DNA from: Ferrovum sp. JA12
GTDB taxonomy: Bacteria; Pseudomonadota; Gammaproteobacteria; Burkholderiales; Ferrovaceae
Direction: 5' to 3'
DNA: 64,000 nucleotides
NCBI RefSeq assembly: GCF_001431705.1
Contig: NZ_LJWX01000001.1
Location: 806,001-870,000, forward strand
Shown: piece after piece, positions 1 through 10,438 of the stretch
Layout of the letters: each line of letters starts with the position of its first letter
Numbering within the stretch: the first letter of the stretch is position 1
The notes under the pieces: generated by a model
Databases searched by the model: none
Told to the model about the DNA's origin: nothing
What the model saw: only the letters and a program-made list of their open reading frames with translations
Made by a program: the position numbers and the translations under genes

Positions 1-773
1 ATCCTGTGGTTAAAGAATTATTAACGCGTATTGAAAAGCCAGTGGTGACTTACGGTTTTTCCGATGAGGCAATGATTCAAGCCGTTGACGTGAAAGCCAA
101 CCAAGGTCAAATGAGTTTTGGCGTTCTACTTAAACCAAACCGGGTAAGACAAGAGACTCGTCGTCTTTCGGTGGTATTGAATTTACCCGGTCATCACAAT
201 GTATTAAATGCCCTGGCAGCTATTGCTGTGGCCCTTGAGGTAGGAGCTTCAACACCATCTATTATTAAGGCGTTAGAAAAATTTACTGGGGTAGGACGGC
301 GTTTTCAACGCTATGGAGTCAGAATACTTCCGCAGCATAAAGGGTTATTTGATTTGGTCGATGATTACGGCCATCATCCGGTGGAAATGAAGGCAACTCT
401 TGAAGCTGCTCGTGGCGCTTATCCACATCGACGCATCGTGTTGGCTTTTCAGCCACATCGCTATAGTAGAACAAGGGATTGTTTTGAAGATTTTGTGGAG
501 GTTCTATCTCAGGCCGATGGCGTGATTTTATGTGATATTTATCCGGCGGGGGAAAGTCCTTTAACGGGTATAGATAGTGATCATTTAGCGCAAGCCCTAG
601 AGCGTAAAAAAATCCATCAAAAACCTCTCCGTCATAGTGATTTGGCGACCCTCGCCCAAGTGTCGTTGGATTATTTGCAGGACCGGGACGTACTGATCAC
701 CATGGGCGCTGGAAGTATCGGTTTATTACCTCAGCAGTTAATGAAGTTAACTGAAGAGTTCATGACATCATGA
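1..773 (+). CDS. murC: UDP-N-acetylmuramate--L-alanine ligase, C-terminal part (5' end outside window)
   Basis: Cytoplasmic Mur ligase that adds L-alanine to UDP-MurNAc, the first peptide step of peptidoglycan synthesis. Only the C-terminal half is present: the reading frame is open to base 1, so the GTG at 6 is an internal valine, not a start. Visible family motifs are the central-domain NLPGHHNVLNALAA stretch, GVGRRFQRYG at the start of the C-terminal domain, DDYGHHPVE, FQPHRYSRTRD and IYPAGESP. The ATP-binding P-loop lies upstream of the window. The stop TGA overlaps the murB ATG (ATGA at 770-773), which indicates translational coupling in the division and cell-wall operon. Confidence 0.95.
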   Translation, partial: PVVKELLTRIEKPVVTYGFSDEAMIQAVDVKANQGQMSFGVLLKPNRVRQETRRLSVVLNLPGHHNVLNALAAIAVALEVGASTPSIIKALEKFTGVGRRFQRYGVRILPQHKGLFDLVDDYGHHPVEMKATLEAARGAYPHRRIVLAFQPHRYSRTRDCFEDFVEVLSQADGVILCDIYPAGESPLTGIDSDHLAQALERKKIHQKPLRHSDLATLAQVSLDYLQDRDVLITMGAGSIGLLPQQLMKLTEEFMTS

Positions 774-1705
774 CTTACCTGAGCCCAGGATCCTTGAGAA
801 AAAATGAACCCATGAGTGCGCACGTGAGTTGGCGTGCTGGGGGTAGTGCTCAGTTGTTTTATGTACCTTTAAACCGAGAGGATTTATTTGGCTTTGTACG
901 CGAACATAGTCAGTCGGTTTTTCATGTGATGGGCTTAGGCAGTAATTTACTGGTCCGCGATGGAGGATTATCAGAAACTGTGATTCAAATGCATGGCGCA
1001 TTAAAGGAAATAAAAATAATAACGCAATTAGCCCATGAATTGGTTTTAGAGGTCGAGGCTGGGGTTCCGGCGCCGAAGGTGGCGCGGACGGTGGCTAGAC
1101 TGGGTTATCAAGGAGCCGAGTTTTTAGCGGGCATTCCAGGCACTATGGGTGGAGCCCTAGCCATGAATGCGGGATGCTATGGACACGAAACATGGGACTG
1201 CGTGCAGACGGTTGTCACCATGGATGAAGAGGGATGTTTTCACGAGAGAACGGCTGAGGACTATGACATCAGTTACCGGCATGTGGCATTAAAAAACTCA
1301 TCAGAGTCACAAATCCCTCATCGATTGCAGCCAACCAATGAGTGGTTTATTGCGAGCAAGTTGAGGTTCATTAATGATCCCTTACGGCAGGGTCAGCGAA
1401 TTATTAAAGAATTGTTAGCACGACGCGTAGCAAGTCAGCCACTTGGACAACCTAACGCAGGATCCGTATTTCGTAATCCACCAGAGGGTTTTGCAGCGCA
1501 ATTAATTGAACAATGTGGTTTGAAGGGGTTACGTGAGGGGTCTGCTGAAGTGTCGCAAAAGCATGCAAATTTCATTGTTAATACAGGTAATGCGTGTGCC
1601 ACCGATATTGAAAACTTAATTTATCGTGTTCAGCAAAAGGTCTGGGAGGAGTGCGGTGTCTCACTTCAGCCAGAGGTCAGAATTATTGGTAATACAAAAG
1701 GTTAA
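770..1705 (+). CDS. murB: UDP-N-acetylenolpyruvoylglucosamine reductase
   Basis: FAD- and NADPH-dependent reductase that converts UDP-GlcNAc-enolpyruvate to UDP-MurNAc. At 311 residues it has the N-terminal FAD-binding PCMH fold: SWRAGGSAQLF near 20-30, GLGSNLLVRDGG near 55-66 and GIPGTMGGALAMNAG at 121-135. The C-terminal MurB domain carries PNAGSVFRNP with the likely catalytic Ser232, followed by HANFIVN. This layout resembles the shorter type II MurB proteins rather than the E. coli form. The ATG at 770 overlaps the murC stop. Downstream only 15 bases separate it from ftsQ, and no ddl gene lies between them, unlike many proteobacterial clusters. Confidence 0.96.
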   Translation: MTYLSPGSLRKNEPMSAHVSWRAGGSAQLFYVPLNREDLFGFVREHSQSVFHVMGLGSNLLVRDGGLSETVIQMHGALKEIKIITQLAHELVLEVEAGVPAPKVARTVARLGYQGAEFLAGIPGTMGGALAMNAGCYGHETWDCVQTVVTMDEEGCFHERTAEDYDISYRHVALKNSSESQIPHRLQPTNEWFIASKLRFINDPLRQGQRIIKELLARRVASQPLGQPNAGSVFRNPPEGFAAQLIEQCGLKGLREGSAEVSQKHANFIVNTGNACATDIENLIYRVQQKVWEECGVSLQPEVRIIGNTKG

Positions 1706-1720
1706 GGAGGAGGGTTTACT

Positions 1721-2584
1721 ATGGCTGTTATTACATTACCAGGATGGCTACAGTTAGGACGCAATCACCGTCCCAAAAGAGATGACTTTGAGTTATCTCA
1801 ACGAAGAAAGCGTCGTCAGTCTTCCATGGGTACCCGGGTTAAACCAGGCACTCAAACACAAAGTGTGGAAAAAATGAATTGGCTGAATGTGGCTACTCTA
1901 GTCACTAAATGTGCTATCGCTGGGGTATTGCTGGTGATGCTTTATGCCTTGGTCAGCTGGGGAATCAAACGGCCAATGTTTAATATACAGCGTATCCAGG
2001 TTACAGGTGACTTACAACAAGTGGATAAAGAATTAATCAGTAAACATATGCAATCCATGCCTGGCAATTTCTTTACCTTTAATTTACCCTTGGCTGCAAA
2101 AGAATTAAATTCAATACCCTGGGTGAGTCATGTACACTTACGTCGTTTATGGCCGAACGGGTTGGAGGTCAACATAGTGGAACATCATCCAATGGTTCGT
2201 TGGGACGAGCAGAGAATGTTAGATACAAACGGTCAGTTATTTGAGGCAGATTATACCGGTCATTTACCTCAATACTCGGGTCCTGATGGATCAGAGGTGG
2301 AAGTATTAAGAGAGGCTCAGGAATTTAACCGTCAATTAGCCCATATCCATCAACATATTGATCAGTTGGTTCTCTCTGAGCGAAGGGCTTGGACAATTAA
2401 GTTAGATAATGGATTAACTCTTTATTTAGGCCGCGTTAATATTCATCAGCGGTTAGGTAAGTTTGTGCAGGTTTTCCCGACCATTTTTGGTAATCAAGTG
2501 GAGCCAGGACAGTTGGTTGATTTAAGATATGAAAGTGGCTTTGCTTTGCGCCTAGCCAAAGATGAATCGGGAGTGGGGCAATGA
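1721..2584 (+). CDS. ftsQ: Cell division protein FtsQ
   Basis: Bitopic inner-membrane divisome protein that links early and late division proteins through FtsB/FtsL. The 287 residues show a basic cytoplasmic N-terminus (about 1-55), one transmembrane helix at about 56-79, a POTRA domain starting at FNIQRIQVTG (about 87-155) and the periplasmic FtsQ beta domain. The ATG at 1721 follows a very strong Shine-Dalgarno (AAGGAGGAGGG, 1704-1714) that overlaps the murB stop codon. The cytoplasmic tail is rather long and rich in Arg/Lys. Its stop overlaps the ftsA ATG (ATGA, 2581-2584). Function is by family knowledge; position directly before ftsA and ftsZ supports it. Confidence 0.94.
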   Translation: MAVITLPGWLQLGRNHRPKRDDFELSQRRKRRQSSMGTRVKPGTQTQSVEKMNWLNVATLVTKCAIAGVLLVMLYALVSWGIKRPMFNIQRIQVTGDLQQVDKELISKHMQSMPGNFFTFNLPLAAKELNSIPWVSHVHLRRLWPNGLEVNIVEHHPMVRWDEQRMLDTNGQLFEADYTGHLPQYSGPDGSEVEVLREAQEFNRQLAHIHQHIDQLVLSERRAWTIKLDNGLTLYLGRVNIHQRLGKFVQVFPTIFGNQVEPGQLVDLRYESGFALRLAKDESGVGQ

Positions 2585-3822
2585 TGCAAAAAAATCGCGA
2601 CCAACGTAGTTTGATCGTTGGGCTTGATATTGGGACCTCTAAAATTGTGGTTATTGTTGCAGAGATCCTACCTGAAGGAGGATTTGATGTTATTGGGATT
2701 GGTCAACATCCTTCTAAAGGACTTAAAAAAGGAGTGGTGGTTAATATTGAGGCAACGGTGAACTCAATTCATCGCGCCATAGAAGAAGCTGAGTTGATGG
2801 CTAATGTCAAAATTAGTGAAGTGATTACCGGTATCGCTGGCAGTCATATTAAGAGCTTTAATTCTCATGGTATGGTAGCCATTAAAGATAAAGAAGTTGC
2901 CGAGGACGATATTGAAAGAGTGCTTGAAACAGCTAGGGCTGTCAGTATCCCAACGGATCAGCAAATACTCCATATTTTAACGCAAGAGTTTATTATTGAC
3001 GGACAAGAGGATGTTAAAGAGCCTATCGGTATGAGTGGTGTTCGTCTCGAGGTGAAGGTTCATATCGTAACAGGCGCTGTCTCTGCGGCTCAGAATATTA
3101 TGAAATGTGTAAGGCGCTGTGGTCTTGAGGTACGTGATTTGATTTTGCAGCCCCTCGCCTCCTCAGTGGCTGTGTTAACGGAAGATGAAAAGGATTTGGG
3201 GGTATGTTTAGTGGATATTGGTGGTGGGACCACTGATATCGCGGTATTTATTGGTGGAGCAATTCGCCATACGGCCATTATTCCTATAGCCGGTGATCAG
3301 ATTACCAACGATATTGCTATGGCCTTAAGAACCCCAACCAAGGATGCTGAGGAAATTAAAATTGCCCATGGTTGCGCCCTTCGCCATTTGGCAGATGCAG
3401 ACCAATTATTGGAAGTTCCTGGGGTGGGTGATCGGGGATCAAGACAAATGTCAAAACATACTTTGGCTGAAGTGGTAGAACCACGGGTGGAAGAGTTGTT
3501 TTCTTTAATACAAGCAGAACTCAGACGCAGTGGCTTTGAAGAGCTTTTATCCTCTGGCATTGTGCTAACAGGTGGTGCCAGTTTGATGGTAGGAATGCTG
3601 GAGTTGGGTGAGGAGATTTTCCATATGCCAGTTCGTGTGGGGACTCCTAACTATCAAGGAAGTCTTGTTGAGGTGGTAAAAAATCCAAGGTTTGCCACGG
3701 CCATGGGGCTTCTTTATTCAGGGGTAGAGCAACATCAAAAAGAGCAAGTGTCTCGCTCTCACATCACCTCTTTTGCACAAATCTACGAACGAATGAAAAA
3801 TTGGTTTAAGAGTGCGTTTTAA
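2581..3822 (+). CDS. ftsA: Cell division protein FtsA
   Basis: Actin-like ATPase that tethers FtsZ to the inner membrane and recruits later divisome proteins. The 413-residue protein has the actin-fold nucleotide motifs GLDIGTSKIVVIVAE near the N-terminus and LVDIGGGTTDIAVFIGG in the middle, and the adenosine motif GIVLTGGASLM near the C-terminus. The inserted 1C/SHS2 domain lies at about 85-165. The last residues, QIYERMKNWFKSAF, look like the amphipathic membrane-targeting helix. Two adjacent ATG codons (2581 and 2584) could initiate; 2581 gives the ATGA overlap with ftsQ. It is followed after 37 bases by ftsZ. Confidence 0.96.
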   Translation: MMQKNRDQRSLIVGLDIGTSKIVVIVAEILPEGGFDVIGIGQHPSKGLKKGVVVNIEATVNSIHRAIEEAELMANVKISEVITGIAGSHIKSFNSHGMVAIKDKEVAEDDIERVLETARAVSIPTDQQILHILTQEFIIDGQEDVKEPIGMSGVRLEVKVHIVTGAVSAAQNIMKCVRRCGLEVRDLILQPLASSVAVLTEDEKDLGVCLVDIGGGTTDIAVFIGGAIRHTAIIPIAGDQITNDIAMALRTPTKDAEEIKIAHGCALRHLADADQLLEVPGVGDRGSRQMSKHTLAEVVEPRVEELFSLIQAELRRSGFEELLSSGIVLTGGASLMVGMLELGEEIFHMPVRVGTPNYQGSLVEVVKNPRFATAMGLLYSGVEQHQKEQVSRSHITSFAQIYERMKNWFKSAF

Positions 3823-3859
3823 TTAGGTAAAATCTACAGAACAATTAGGAGAATAAAAC

Positions 3860-4999
3860 ATGCCATCTTTTGAAATTCTAGAAAATCAAGCGCTCGAAGC
3901 CGTCATTAAAGTTATCGGAGTGGGGGGGTGCGGTGGTAACGCGGTGGAGCATATGGTGTCACGCGGTGTATCGGGTGTGGAATTTATTGCTATGAACACA
4001 GACAGCCAAGCTTTGAAACGTAGTAAAGCCACGCATTTACTGCAGTTGGGGCAGTCAATTACTAAGGGACTAGGAGCTGGAGCTAATCCAGAAGTAGGCC
4101 GTCAGGCAGCATTGGCTGATCGCGAACGGATTGCTGAAATGATTCAAGGTGCTGACATGTTGTTTATCACCGCTGGCATGGGCGGTGGAACGGGAACAGG
4201 TGCAGCGCCTGTGGTGGCGGAAATTGCGAGAGAGTTGGGTGTTTTGACTGTGGCGGTGGTGACTAAACCCTTTGATTTTGAAGGCAAGCGCATGAAAGCT
4301 GCCCTTGATGGGATCACTCAGTTGGCGCAAAACGTCGACTCCCTCATTATCATTCCTAATGCAAAACTCATGGATGTGTTAGGTGAAGACATTACTATGT
4401 TAGAGGCCTATGAAGCGGCAAACGACGTACTCAAGGGGGCGGTGGCAGGGATTGCTGAAGTGATTAATTGTCCTGGGCTCGTCAATGTGGATTTTGCGGA
4501 CGTTAAAACCGTGATGTCAGAGATGGGAGTGGCGATGATGGGCTCAGCCATGGCTGCCGGTATTGATCGCGCCCATATTGCGGCTCAACAGGCTATCGCA
4601 AGCCCGCTGTTAGAGGATGTGAATTTGGCGGGAGCAAGAGGGGTGTTGGTGAATATTACCGCCGGTACCAATATGAAATTAAAAGAGGTTCATGATGTCA
4701 TGAATACTATTCGCTCCTTCACCGCTGACGACGCCACGGTGATCTTTGGTAGTGTTGTGGATGAAACCATCGGTGATTCTCTGCGTGTGACCATTGTGGC
4801 CACTGGTCTGGGTGAGCCTGTTAAACGTATGCAAACACCTCCCATCCGCATTGTGATGACCGGGACCGATGGCAACCCAATTGATGAGGAATATGACACT
4901 CCTATTCGTCGCGGGCGCAGTTCTACGGTGGATGCTTTAAAAGAAACGGGCATGGATGTGTATGATATTCCAGCATTTTTAAGAAAACAGGCGGACTAA
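3860..4999 (+). CDS. ftsZ: Cell division protein FtsZ (tubulin-like GTPase)
   Basis: Self-assembling GTPase that forms the Z ring at mid-cell. The 379 residues contain the N-terminal nucleotide-binding Rossmann part with [13 protein letters not shown], the tubulin signature [10 protein letters not shown] at about 108-117, the T7 synergy-loop motif [11 protein letters not shown], and the conserved C-terminal peptide [12 protein letters not shown] that binds FtsA and ZipA. The linker before that peptide is short. The ATG at 3860 is preceded by TAGGAG near 3847. Partners FtsA (just upstream) and ZipA (36228-37301) are both encoded in this window. Confidence 0.98.
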   Translation: MPSFEILENQALEAVIKVIGVGGCGGNAVEHMVSRGVSGVEFIAMNTDSQALKRSKATHLLQLGQSITKGLGAGANPEVGRQAALADRERIAEMIQGADMLFITAGMGGGTGTGAAPVVAEIARELGVLTVAVVTKPFDFEGKRMKAALDGITQLAQNVDSLIIIPNAKLMDVLGEDITMLEAYEAANDVLKGAVAGIAEVINCPGLVNVDFADVKTVMSEMGVAMMGSAMAAGIDRAHIAAQQAIASPLLEDVNLAGARGVLVNITAGTNMKLKEVHDVMNTIRSFTADDATVIFGSVVDETIGDSLRVTIVATGLGEPVKRMQTPPIRIVMTGTDGNPIDEEYDTPIRRGRSSTVDALKETGMDVYDIPAFLRKQAD

Positions 5000-5015
5000 T
5001 AACTCGGATGGTGGC

Positions 5016-5945
5016 ATGTTGAAGCAACGAACCATTAAGTCTTCGGTACAAACCGTAGGGATAGGACTACATACGGGGGTGAAAGTCAGCCTCACGCTAC
5101 GTCCTGCCCCCGTGGACACGGGGATTGTATTCGTTCGCTCGGACTTACCTGATGCCCCAACTATTCAAGCCTTAGCGCACCACGTGACTGATACCAGACT
5201 GTCTTCTTTAATTGAGCAACATCAAGCTAAGGTGAGCACCGTTGAGCATTTGATGTCGGCACTAGCAGGGTTAGGGGTTGATAATCTGTATATTGATATT
5301 ACCGGTCCAGAAGTCCCTATTATGGATGGGAGTTCGGGGCCTTTTATCTTTCTGATTCAATCTGTAGGGCTCATGGAGCAGGTCGCCTTAAAGAAATACA
5401 TATTAATTAAGCAAGTAGTGGAAGTTAAAGAGGGTGATAAGTTGGCTCGTTTTGAGCCCTATCCTGGCTTCAAAGTCACCTATGAGGGACAGTTTAATCA
5501 TCCTGCATTTAAGGATATGGGCTCGTCTGTGACAGTAGACTTCGCTCAGACTTCTTATGTTCAGGAAGTGGCTAGAGCGAGAACCTTTGGTTTTACTCAA
5601 GATGTGGAAAAGCTTCGATCCATGGGCTTGGCCTTGGGTGGGAGCTTAGATAATGCCATTGTTATGGATGAGTTTCGGGTGTTAAATGCGGATGGCCTGC
5701 GGTTTGCCGATGAATTTTTGCGCCATAAAATCCTCGATGCTATTGGCGATCTGTATTTAATCGGTCACCCCTTGTTAGGCAGTTTCATTGGTCACAAATC
5801 AGGTCATGCGCTCAATAATGTTGCGGCTCGAGCATTACTGGATAACGAGTCTGCCTGGGAGTTTGTGACCTTTGAGAGCAATAGAACTCCCCCTACTGCT
5901 TTTATAGAGCCTCTGGTGGATTTAAACACACAGCCTGTTTTCTAA
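5016..5945 (+). CDS. lpxC: UDP-3-O-acyl-N-acetylglucosamine deacetylase
   Basis: Zinc enzyme of the committed step of lipid A synthesis, removing the acetyl group from UDP-3-O-acyl-GlcNAc. The 309 residues begin with the typical [19 protein letters not shown] and carry the zinc ligands H78 ([10 protein letters not shown]), H237 and D241 (HKILDAIGD), and the catalytic-site H264 (KSGHALNN). The position at the end of the ftsQAZ cluster is standard in proteobacteria. Its TAA stop overlaps by four bases the stop of the convergent dciA-like gene, so there is no room for an intergenic terminator. In E. coli LpxC level is set by FtsH proteolysis; nothing here shows that directly. Confidence 0.97.
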   Translation: MLKQRTIKSSVQTVGIGLHTGVKVSLTLRPAPVDTGIVFVRSDLPDAPTIQALAHHVTDTRLSSLIEQHQAKVSTVEHLMSALAGLGVDNLYIDITGPEVPIMDGSSGPFIFLIQSVGLMEQVALKKYILIKQVVEVKEGDKLARFEPYPGFKVTYEGQFNHPAFKDMGSSVTVDFAQTSYVQEVARARTFGFTQDVEKLRSMGLALGGSLDNAIVMDEFRVLNADGLRFADEFLRHKILDAIGDLYLIGHPLLGSFIGHKSGHALNNVAARALLDNESAWEFVTFESNRTPPTAFIEPLVDLNTQPVF

Positions 5946-6379
5946 GGTTTTCGTCTGTGATGGGTAAGTAGTTTTTGTAGTGCTTCAGCCACCGGTCCTT
6001 TTTTCATTCTCATTACGCTTTGCTCAAACAAGGCGAGGGTGTCACTGCTCAGTGACTCATTGGCCATGGATATTCTTTCAATGTGAGGGGCGCTGGGTAC
6101 CATCTTAAACTTGATGGAAGTAATATGAGGGAATTGCGCTTGTATTTGTCCCAGTAAGGAGGTCTCAAGCTGCCTTAATTTATTGAACACTGCGTTATGG
6201 GTACTACACACTAACAGCACCTGTTGGTCAAGATTGGCAACATAATTCAGATCGCGCCAAGGCTCAGGCAATAAATTCTGCCAATAGAGCTCGATTTCCC
6301 TGATCAATTTAGCTTTATTTTGCCATTGTTGCAGGTTATTTTCTTGATTAAGTAAATTGCCTAATGATCTAGAGTTCAT
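5942..6379 (-). CDS. dciA: DciA-like protein (DUF721), probable helicase loader
   Basis: A 145-residue protein of the DUF721/DciA family, whose members assist loading of the replicative helicase DnaB in bacteria lacking DnaC. The central part (about 35-110) matches the domain pattern: W-x-N-L-L-P-E-P-W, then [26 protein letters not shown], then a segment ITSIKFKM. The gene sits antisense between lpxC and secA, its usual betaproteobacterial place. It overlaps lpxC at its 3' end and is divergent from secA, sharing 53 bases of promoter region. That region holds TGGTAAAAT at 6394-6402, an extended -10 candidate for secA. Function is inferred from family and context. Confidence 0.75.
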   Translation of the reverse strand: MNSRSLGNLLNQENNLQQWQNKAKLIREIELYWQNLLPEPWRDLNYVANLDQQVLLVCSTHNAVFNKLRQLETSLLGQIQAQFPHITSIKFKMVPSAPHIERISMANESLSSDTLALFEQSVMRMKKGPVAEALQKLLTHHRRKP

Positions 6380-6432
6380 CAGGGTATTGTATCTGGTAAA
6401 ATCATAGTTTTGTTTAACAGGCGTTTAGGCCC

Positions 6433-9177
6433 ATGATCACTCAATTCCTAAAAAAGATTTTCGGCACACGTAACGATCGCTTACTCAAGCAGTATTATAA
6501 GGTCGTTACTAAAATTAATGCCATAGAACCCTCTTTGGCTTCTTTATCGGACGAGGCGTTAGCACAAAAAACACCAGAATTCCGTCAGCGTTTAGAACAA
6601 GGTGAAACCTTGGATGATCTATTGCCAGAAGCCTTTGCCGTGATGCGTGAGGCAAGTAAGAGAGTATTAGGTATGCGTCATTTTGATGTTCAGCTGATCG
6701 GCGGCATGGTGCTTCATGACGGAAAGATTTCAGAAATGCGCACGGGCGAGGGAAAAACCCTAGTTAGTACTCTACCCGCTTACCTTAATGCGCTCTCCGG
6801 TAAAGGAGTACATATCGTAACGGTAAACGATTATTTGGCTAGACGTGATGCTGAATGGATGGGGAGAGTGCATCGTTTCTTGGGGGTAAGTGTTGGCGTT
6901 AATCTGTCACAAATGACCCATGAAGACAAACAGATGGCCTATGGCTCCGATATTACCTATGGCACGAATAATGAGTTTGGTTTTGATTATCTGCGTGACA
7001 ATATGGTGGGTAGTCCTGAGGAGAGAGTGCAACGTGGTTTAAATTTTGCCATTATCGATGAGGTGGATTCTATTTTAATTGATGAGGCCAGAACTCCTCT
7101 CATTATCTCAGGGCAGGCTGAGGATAGCGCTGACCTTTATATAAAAATTAATCAACTGGTTCCTCATTTAGTCGCCCAAAGCGCTGAGGAATCAGATGGG
7201 GATTACTTTGTTGATTTAAAAGCTCATCAAGTGATGCTCTCAGAAGCCGGCCATGAAAAAGCAGAACAATTACTGATTAGTATGGGGCTGCTAAACGAAG
7301 GAAGCAGCTTATATGATCCTAGTAATATTATTTTAATGCATCATGTTTATGCGGCCTTACGAGCCCATGTACTCTATCACCGTGATCAACATTATGTGGT
7401 TCAAAATGATGAAATCATTATTGTGGATGAGTTTACCGGTCGTATGATGCAAGGTAGACGTTGGTCTGAAGGCATTCATCAAGCGGTGGAAGCCAAAGAA
7501 GGCGTGGCCATTCAAAATGAGTCGCAAACTCTGGCTTCAATTACTTTTCAAAATTACTTCAGACTCTACGGTAAGCTCTCAGGCATGACGGGGACCGCTG
7601 ACACAGAAGCCTTTGAGTTTCAGCATATTTATGGCTTAGAAACAGTCGTGATTCCCACCCATCGTCCTATGGTGAGGCAGGACCGAATGGATCAAATTTT
7701 TAGAAGTGCCCGTGAGAAATACCAAGCCATGATTAAGGATATTGAGGACTGTCACCAGCGCGGACAACCTGTCTTAGTGGGTACTACCTCCATTGAAAGC
7801 TCCGAATTATTGTCTCATTTTTTAAATGAAAAAAAACTGCCACATCAAGTATTAAATGCTAAGCAACATGCTCGTGAGGCAGATATTGTGGCGCAAGCAG
7901 GGCGACCTGGTGTGATCACCATTGCCACCAATATGGCTGGGCGTGGGACAGATATTGTACTAGGGGGCAATGTTGAGAAAGACTTGGCTGCGGTCGCTAC
8001 AGATGAAACGCTCACGGACGAGCAAAAAAGTCAGCAAATTAAAGCGCTGAAAGAGACGTGGCAGACGGTTCATGACGCGGTGTTGACCGCGGGTGGATTA
8101 CATATTGTGGGTTCTGAAAGACATGAATCACGACGAATTGATAATCAGTTACGTGGACGGGCAGGTCGTCAAGGAGACAAAGGATCCACTCGCTTTTACC
8201 TGTCCCTAGAGGATCCTTTATTGAAGATTTTTGCCGCGGATCGCGTGGCCTCCATTATGGACCGATTGAAAATGCCTGAAGGGGAAGCTATTGAGCATCC
8301 ATGGGTAACACGCGCCATAGAAAATGCACAGCGAAAAGTTGAGGCACGCAACTTTGATATGCGTAAGCAGTTACTTGAGTACGATGATGTGGCCAATGAT
8401 CAACGTAAAGTTATTTATTTTCAACGTAATGAAATACTCGAGTCCAAAGATATTGCTGAAACTATTACAGCCATGCGAGTTGCTGTGTTAACTGATGAAT
8501 TTAGACGTTATGTTCCAGAGAATATGACAGAGGAACAATGGGATTTGGCGGGATTGTCCCAGTCGTTAGAGCACGACTATGCTCTTACCTGCGATCTCTC
8601 TGGGTGGCTAAAGGCTGAACCTGATTTAAGTGAAGAGAGTTTATTGCAAAAAATTATTACTTTCTCTCATGAGCGCTACCAAGAAAAGTTTCAGATTGTC
8701 GACGCGAGTGCACTTCATGCTTATGAGCGATCAATACTGTTACATACCATTGATAAATATTGGCGTGAACATTTGGCAGCTTTGGATCATTTGCGTCAAG
8801 GGATTCACCTTAGAGGGTATGCGCAAAAAAATCCAAAACAAGAATATAAACGAGAGGCTTTTGAGTTGTTTTCAACCATGCTAGATGGGATTAAGCGGGA
8901 TGTGACCCAAGTGTTGTGTCGCGTTGAAGTGAGCATGCAAAGTGAAGTAGAAAAAGCGGTAGAGCAAGAAACTCAGGCGCTTCAAGTGAGCAATGTGCAA
9001 TATCATCACGCTGATTACGACGAAGCCTTAGCGGGTAATGATGATGATCTTTCCGTCAACATTGGCGCCGAGGAGGCTTTAACTTATCGCCGGGAAGTCC
9101 CTAAGGTGGGACGCAACGATCCTTGCCCCTGTGGGTCGGGTAAGAAATACAAGCAGTGTCATGGGCGTTTGGCTTAG
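6433..9177 (+). CDS. secA: Preprotein translocase ATPase SecA
   Basis: Motor ATPase that drives unfolded preproteins through SecYEG at the inner membrane. The 914 residues are full length. Visible motifs are [10 protein letters not shown] (Walker A, near 102-111), [32 protein letters not shown] (Walker B region), [14 protein letters not shown] and the helicase motif [11 protein letters not shown]. The helical scaffold and wing domains follow, and the C-terminal zinc site [14 protein letters not shown] binds SecB and phospholipids. The ATG at 6433 is preceded by GTTTAGGCCC, a weak ribosome-binding site. It is followed after 34 bases by argJ. No frameshift is seen. Confidence 0.98.
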   Translation: MITQFLKKIFGTRNDRLLKQYYKVVTKINAIEPSLASLSDEALAQKTPEFRQRLEQGETLDDLLPEAFAVMREASKRVLGMRHFDVQLIGGMVLHDGKISEMRTGEGKTLVSTLPAYLNALSGKGVHIVTVNDYLARRDAEWMGRVHRFLGVSVGVNLSQMTHEDKQMAYGSDITYGTNNEFGFDYLRDNMVGSPEERVQRGLNFAIIDEVDSILIDEARTPLIISGQAEDSADLYIKINQLVPHLVAQSAEESDGDYFVDLKAHQVMLSEAGHEKAEQLLISMGLLNEGSSLYDPSNIILMHHVYAALRAHVLYHRDQHYVVQNDEIIIVDEFTGRMMQGRRWSEGIHQAVEAKEGVAIQNESQTLASITFQNYFRLYGKLSGMTGTADTEAFEFQHIYGLETVVIPTHRPMVRQDRMDQIFRSAREKYQAMIKDIEDCHQRGQPVLVGTTSIESSELLSHFLNEKKLPHQVLNAKQHAREADIVAQAGRPGVITIATNMAGRGTDIVLGGNVEKDLAAVATDETLTDEQKSQQIKALKETWQTVHDAVLTAGGLHIVGSERHESRRIDNQLRGRAGRQGDKGSTRFYLSLEDPLLKIFAADRVASIMDRLKMPEGEAIEHPWVTRAIENAQRKVEARNFDMRKQLLEYDDVANDQRKVIYFQRNEILESKDIAETITAMRVAVLTDEFRRYVPENMTEEQWDLAGLSQSLEHDYALTCDLSGWLKAEPDLSEESLLQKIITFSHERYQEKFQIVDASALHAYERSILLHTIDKYWREHLAALDHLRQGIHLRGYAQKNPKQEYKREAFELFSTMLDGIKRDVTQVLCRVEVSMQSEVEKAVEQETQALQVSNVQYHHADYDEALAGNDDDLSVNIGAEEALTYRREVPKVGRNDPCPCGSGKKYKQCHGRLA

Positions 9178-9211
9178 TGCACTTTTATAAGACTGTAAAG
9201 GGGAATTGTAT

Positions 9212-10438
9212 ATGGCAGTGAATCTTAAGGAACCAGAGCCTTCGAGTCTTTATCCTGTGGATGGGGTTTTATTAGGCTACCATGAGGCGGGAATTAAAAA
9301 AGCTAATCGTAAAGATTTACTGCTGATCACTTTTTCTGAGGGGACAGTGGTTGGTGCTGTGTTTACACAGAACCGTTTCTGTGCTGCGCCTGTTACCCTA
9401 TGTAAAGAGCATCTTCTGTCGACCCAGCCACGGGCGCTTATAATCAATACAGGATGCGCCAATGCTGGAACAGGGGAGGCGGGTTACGAGGATGCTATCA
9501 CTATTTGTCAAGCAGTGGCTGATCAGTTATCGCTACCGCGTGAGGCAGTGCTGCCCTTTTCTACGGGGGTGATTTTAGAGCGTTTACCTATGGTGCCCTT
9601 GTTAAATGGGATCAAACCGGTTACCACGACGTTGGCTGATAACAATTGGTATCATGCAGCGCACGCTATTATGACAACCGATACGGTGGCTAAAGCCTAT
9701 TCTAAAAAAATAACAGTCGATGAGGTGGTGGTAACGATCACGGGAATTGCCAAAGGGGCAGGCATGATTCATCCTAATATGGCCACCATGTTAGGGTTTA
9801 TGGCGACCGATGCCAATATTGATCAGTCACTCTTGCAGCAATTAGTCAAAGAGGTTGCGGACCTTTCCTTTAATCGTATCACTGTGGATGGAGACACCTC
9901 AACCAATGATTCGTTTGTGGTGGCAGCCACAGGCAAAGCCAAGATGTCGCCCATTACAGATGGCAAGAGTAGAGCTTACGCTATCCTCAAGGAAGGGTTA
10001 ATTGAAGTGGCCAGTTTCTTAGCGCAAGCCATTGTGCGGGATGGGGAGGGAGCCACTAAATTTATGTCAGTGGTAGTGGAAAATGGGAAAAGCCAAGAAG
10101 AGTGTCTAAAGGTGGCTTACGCCATTGCCCATTCTCCCCTTGTTAAGACAGCGTTTTTTGCACAGGATCCTAATTTAGGAAGAATTCTGGCTGCTATTGG
10201 TTACGCTGGAATTAATGATTTAGATGTGACGCAGTTAAAGCTTTATTTAGATGATGTGTTGGTCTCTGAGTTTGGAGGGCGAGCAGCAAGCTATCTTGAG
10301 GAGCTGGGTAAACATGTCATGAAGAAATCTGAAATCATGATCCGTGTGGTGTTAAACCGAGGTGTGGTGACGCAAACGGTTTGGACCTGTGATTTTTCTT
10401 ATGATTATGTTCGTATTAACGCCGATTACCGTAGTTAA
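9212..10438 (+). CDS. argJ: Bifunctional ornithine acetyltransferase / N-acetylglutamate synthase
   Basis: Arginine biosynthesis enzyme that transfers the acetyl group from N-acetylornithine to glutamate, and in bifunctional members also uses acetyl-CoA. It is made as a precursor that cleaves itself; the cleavage site is visible as [16 protein letters not shown], with Thr192 as the new N-terminal nucleophile. The NTGCANAGTG motif and C-terminal [17 protein letters not shown]-like segment (here [17 protein letters not shown]) also fit. I chose the ATG at 9212 because AAAGGGG at 9197-9203 is well spaced; an in-frame TTG lies two codons upstream. Whether it is mono- or bifunctional cannot be read from sequence. 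The next gene starts at the base after its stop. Confidence 0.96.
   Translation: MAVNLKEPEPSSLYPVDGVLLGYHEAGIKKANRKDLLLITFSEGTVVGAVFTQNRFCAAPVTLCKEHLLSTQPRALIINTGCANAGTGEAGYEDAITICQAVADQLSLPREAVLPFSTGVILERLPMVPLLNGIKPVTTTLADNNWYHAAHAIMTTDTVAKAYSKKITVDEVVVTITGIAKGAGMIHPNMATMLGFMATDANIDQSLLQQLVKEVADLSFNRITVDGDTSTNDSFVVAATGKAKMSPITDGKSRAYAILKEGLIEVASFLAQAIVRDGEGATKFMSVVVENGKSQEECLKVAYAIAHSPLVKTAFFAQDPNLGRILAAIGYAGINDLDVTQLKLYLDDVLVSEFGGRAASYLEELGKHVMKKSEIMIRVVLNRGVVTQTVWTCDFSYDYVRINADYRS

Noticed and set aside
8630-8884. 84-codon plus-strand frame inside secA
   Set aside because: Lies wholly within the conserved secA coding region in another frame, with no motif or start signal of its own.
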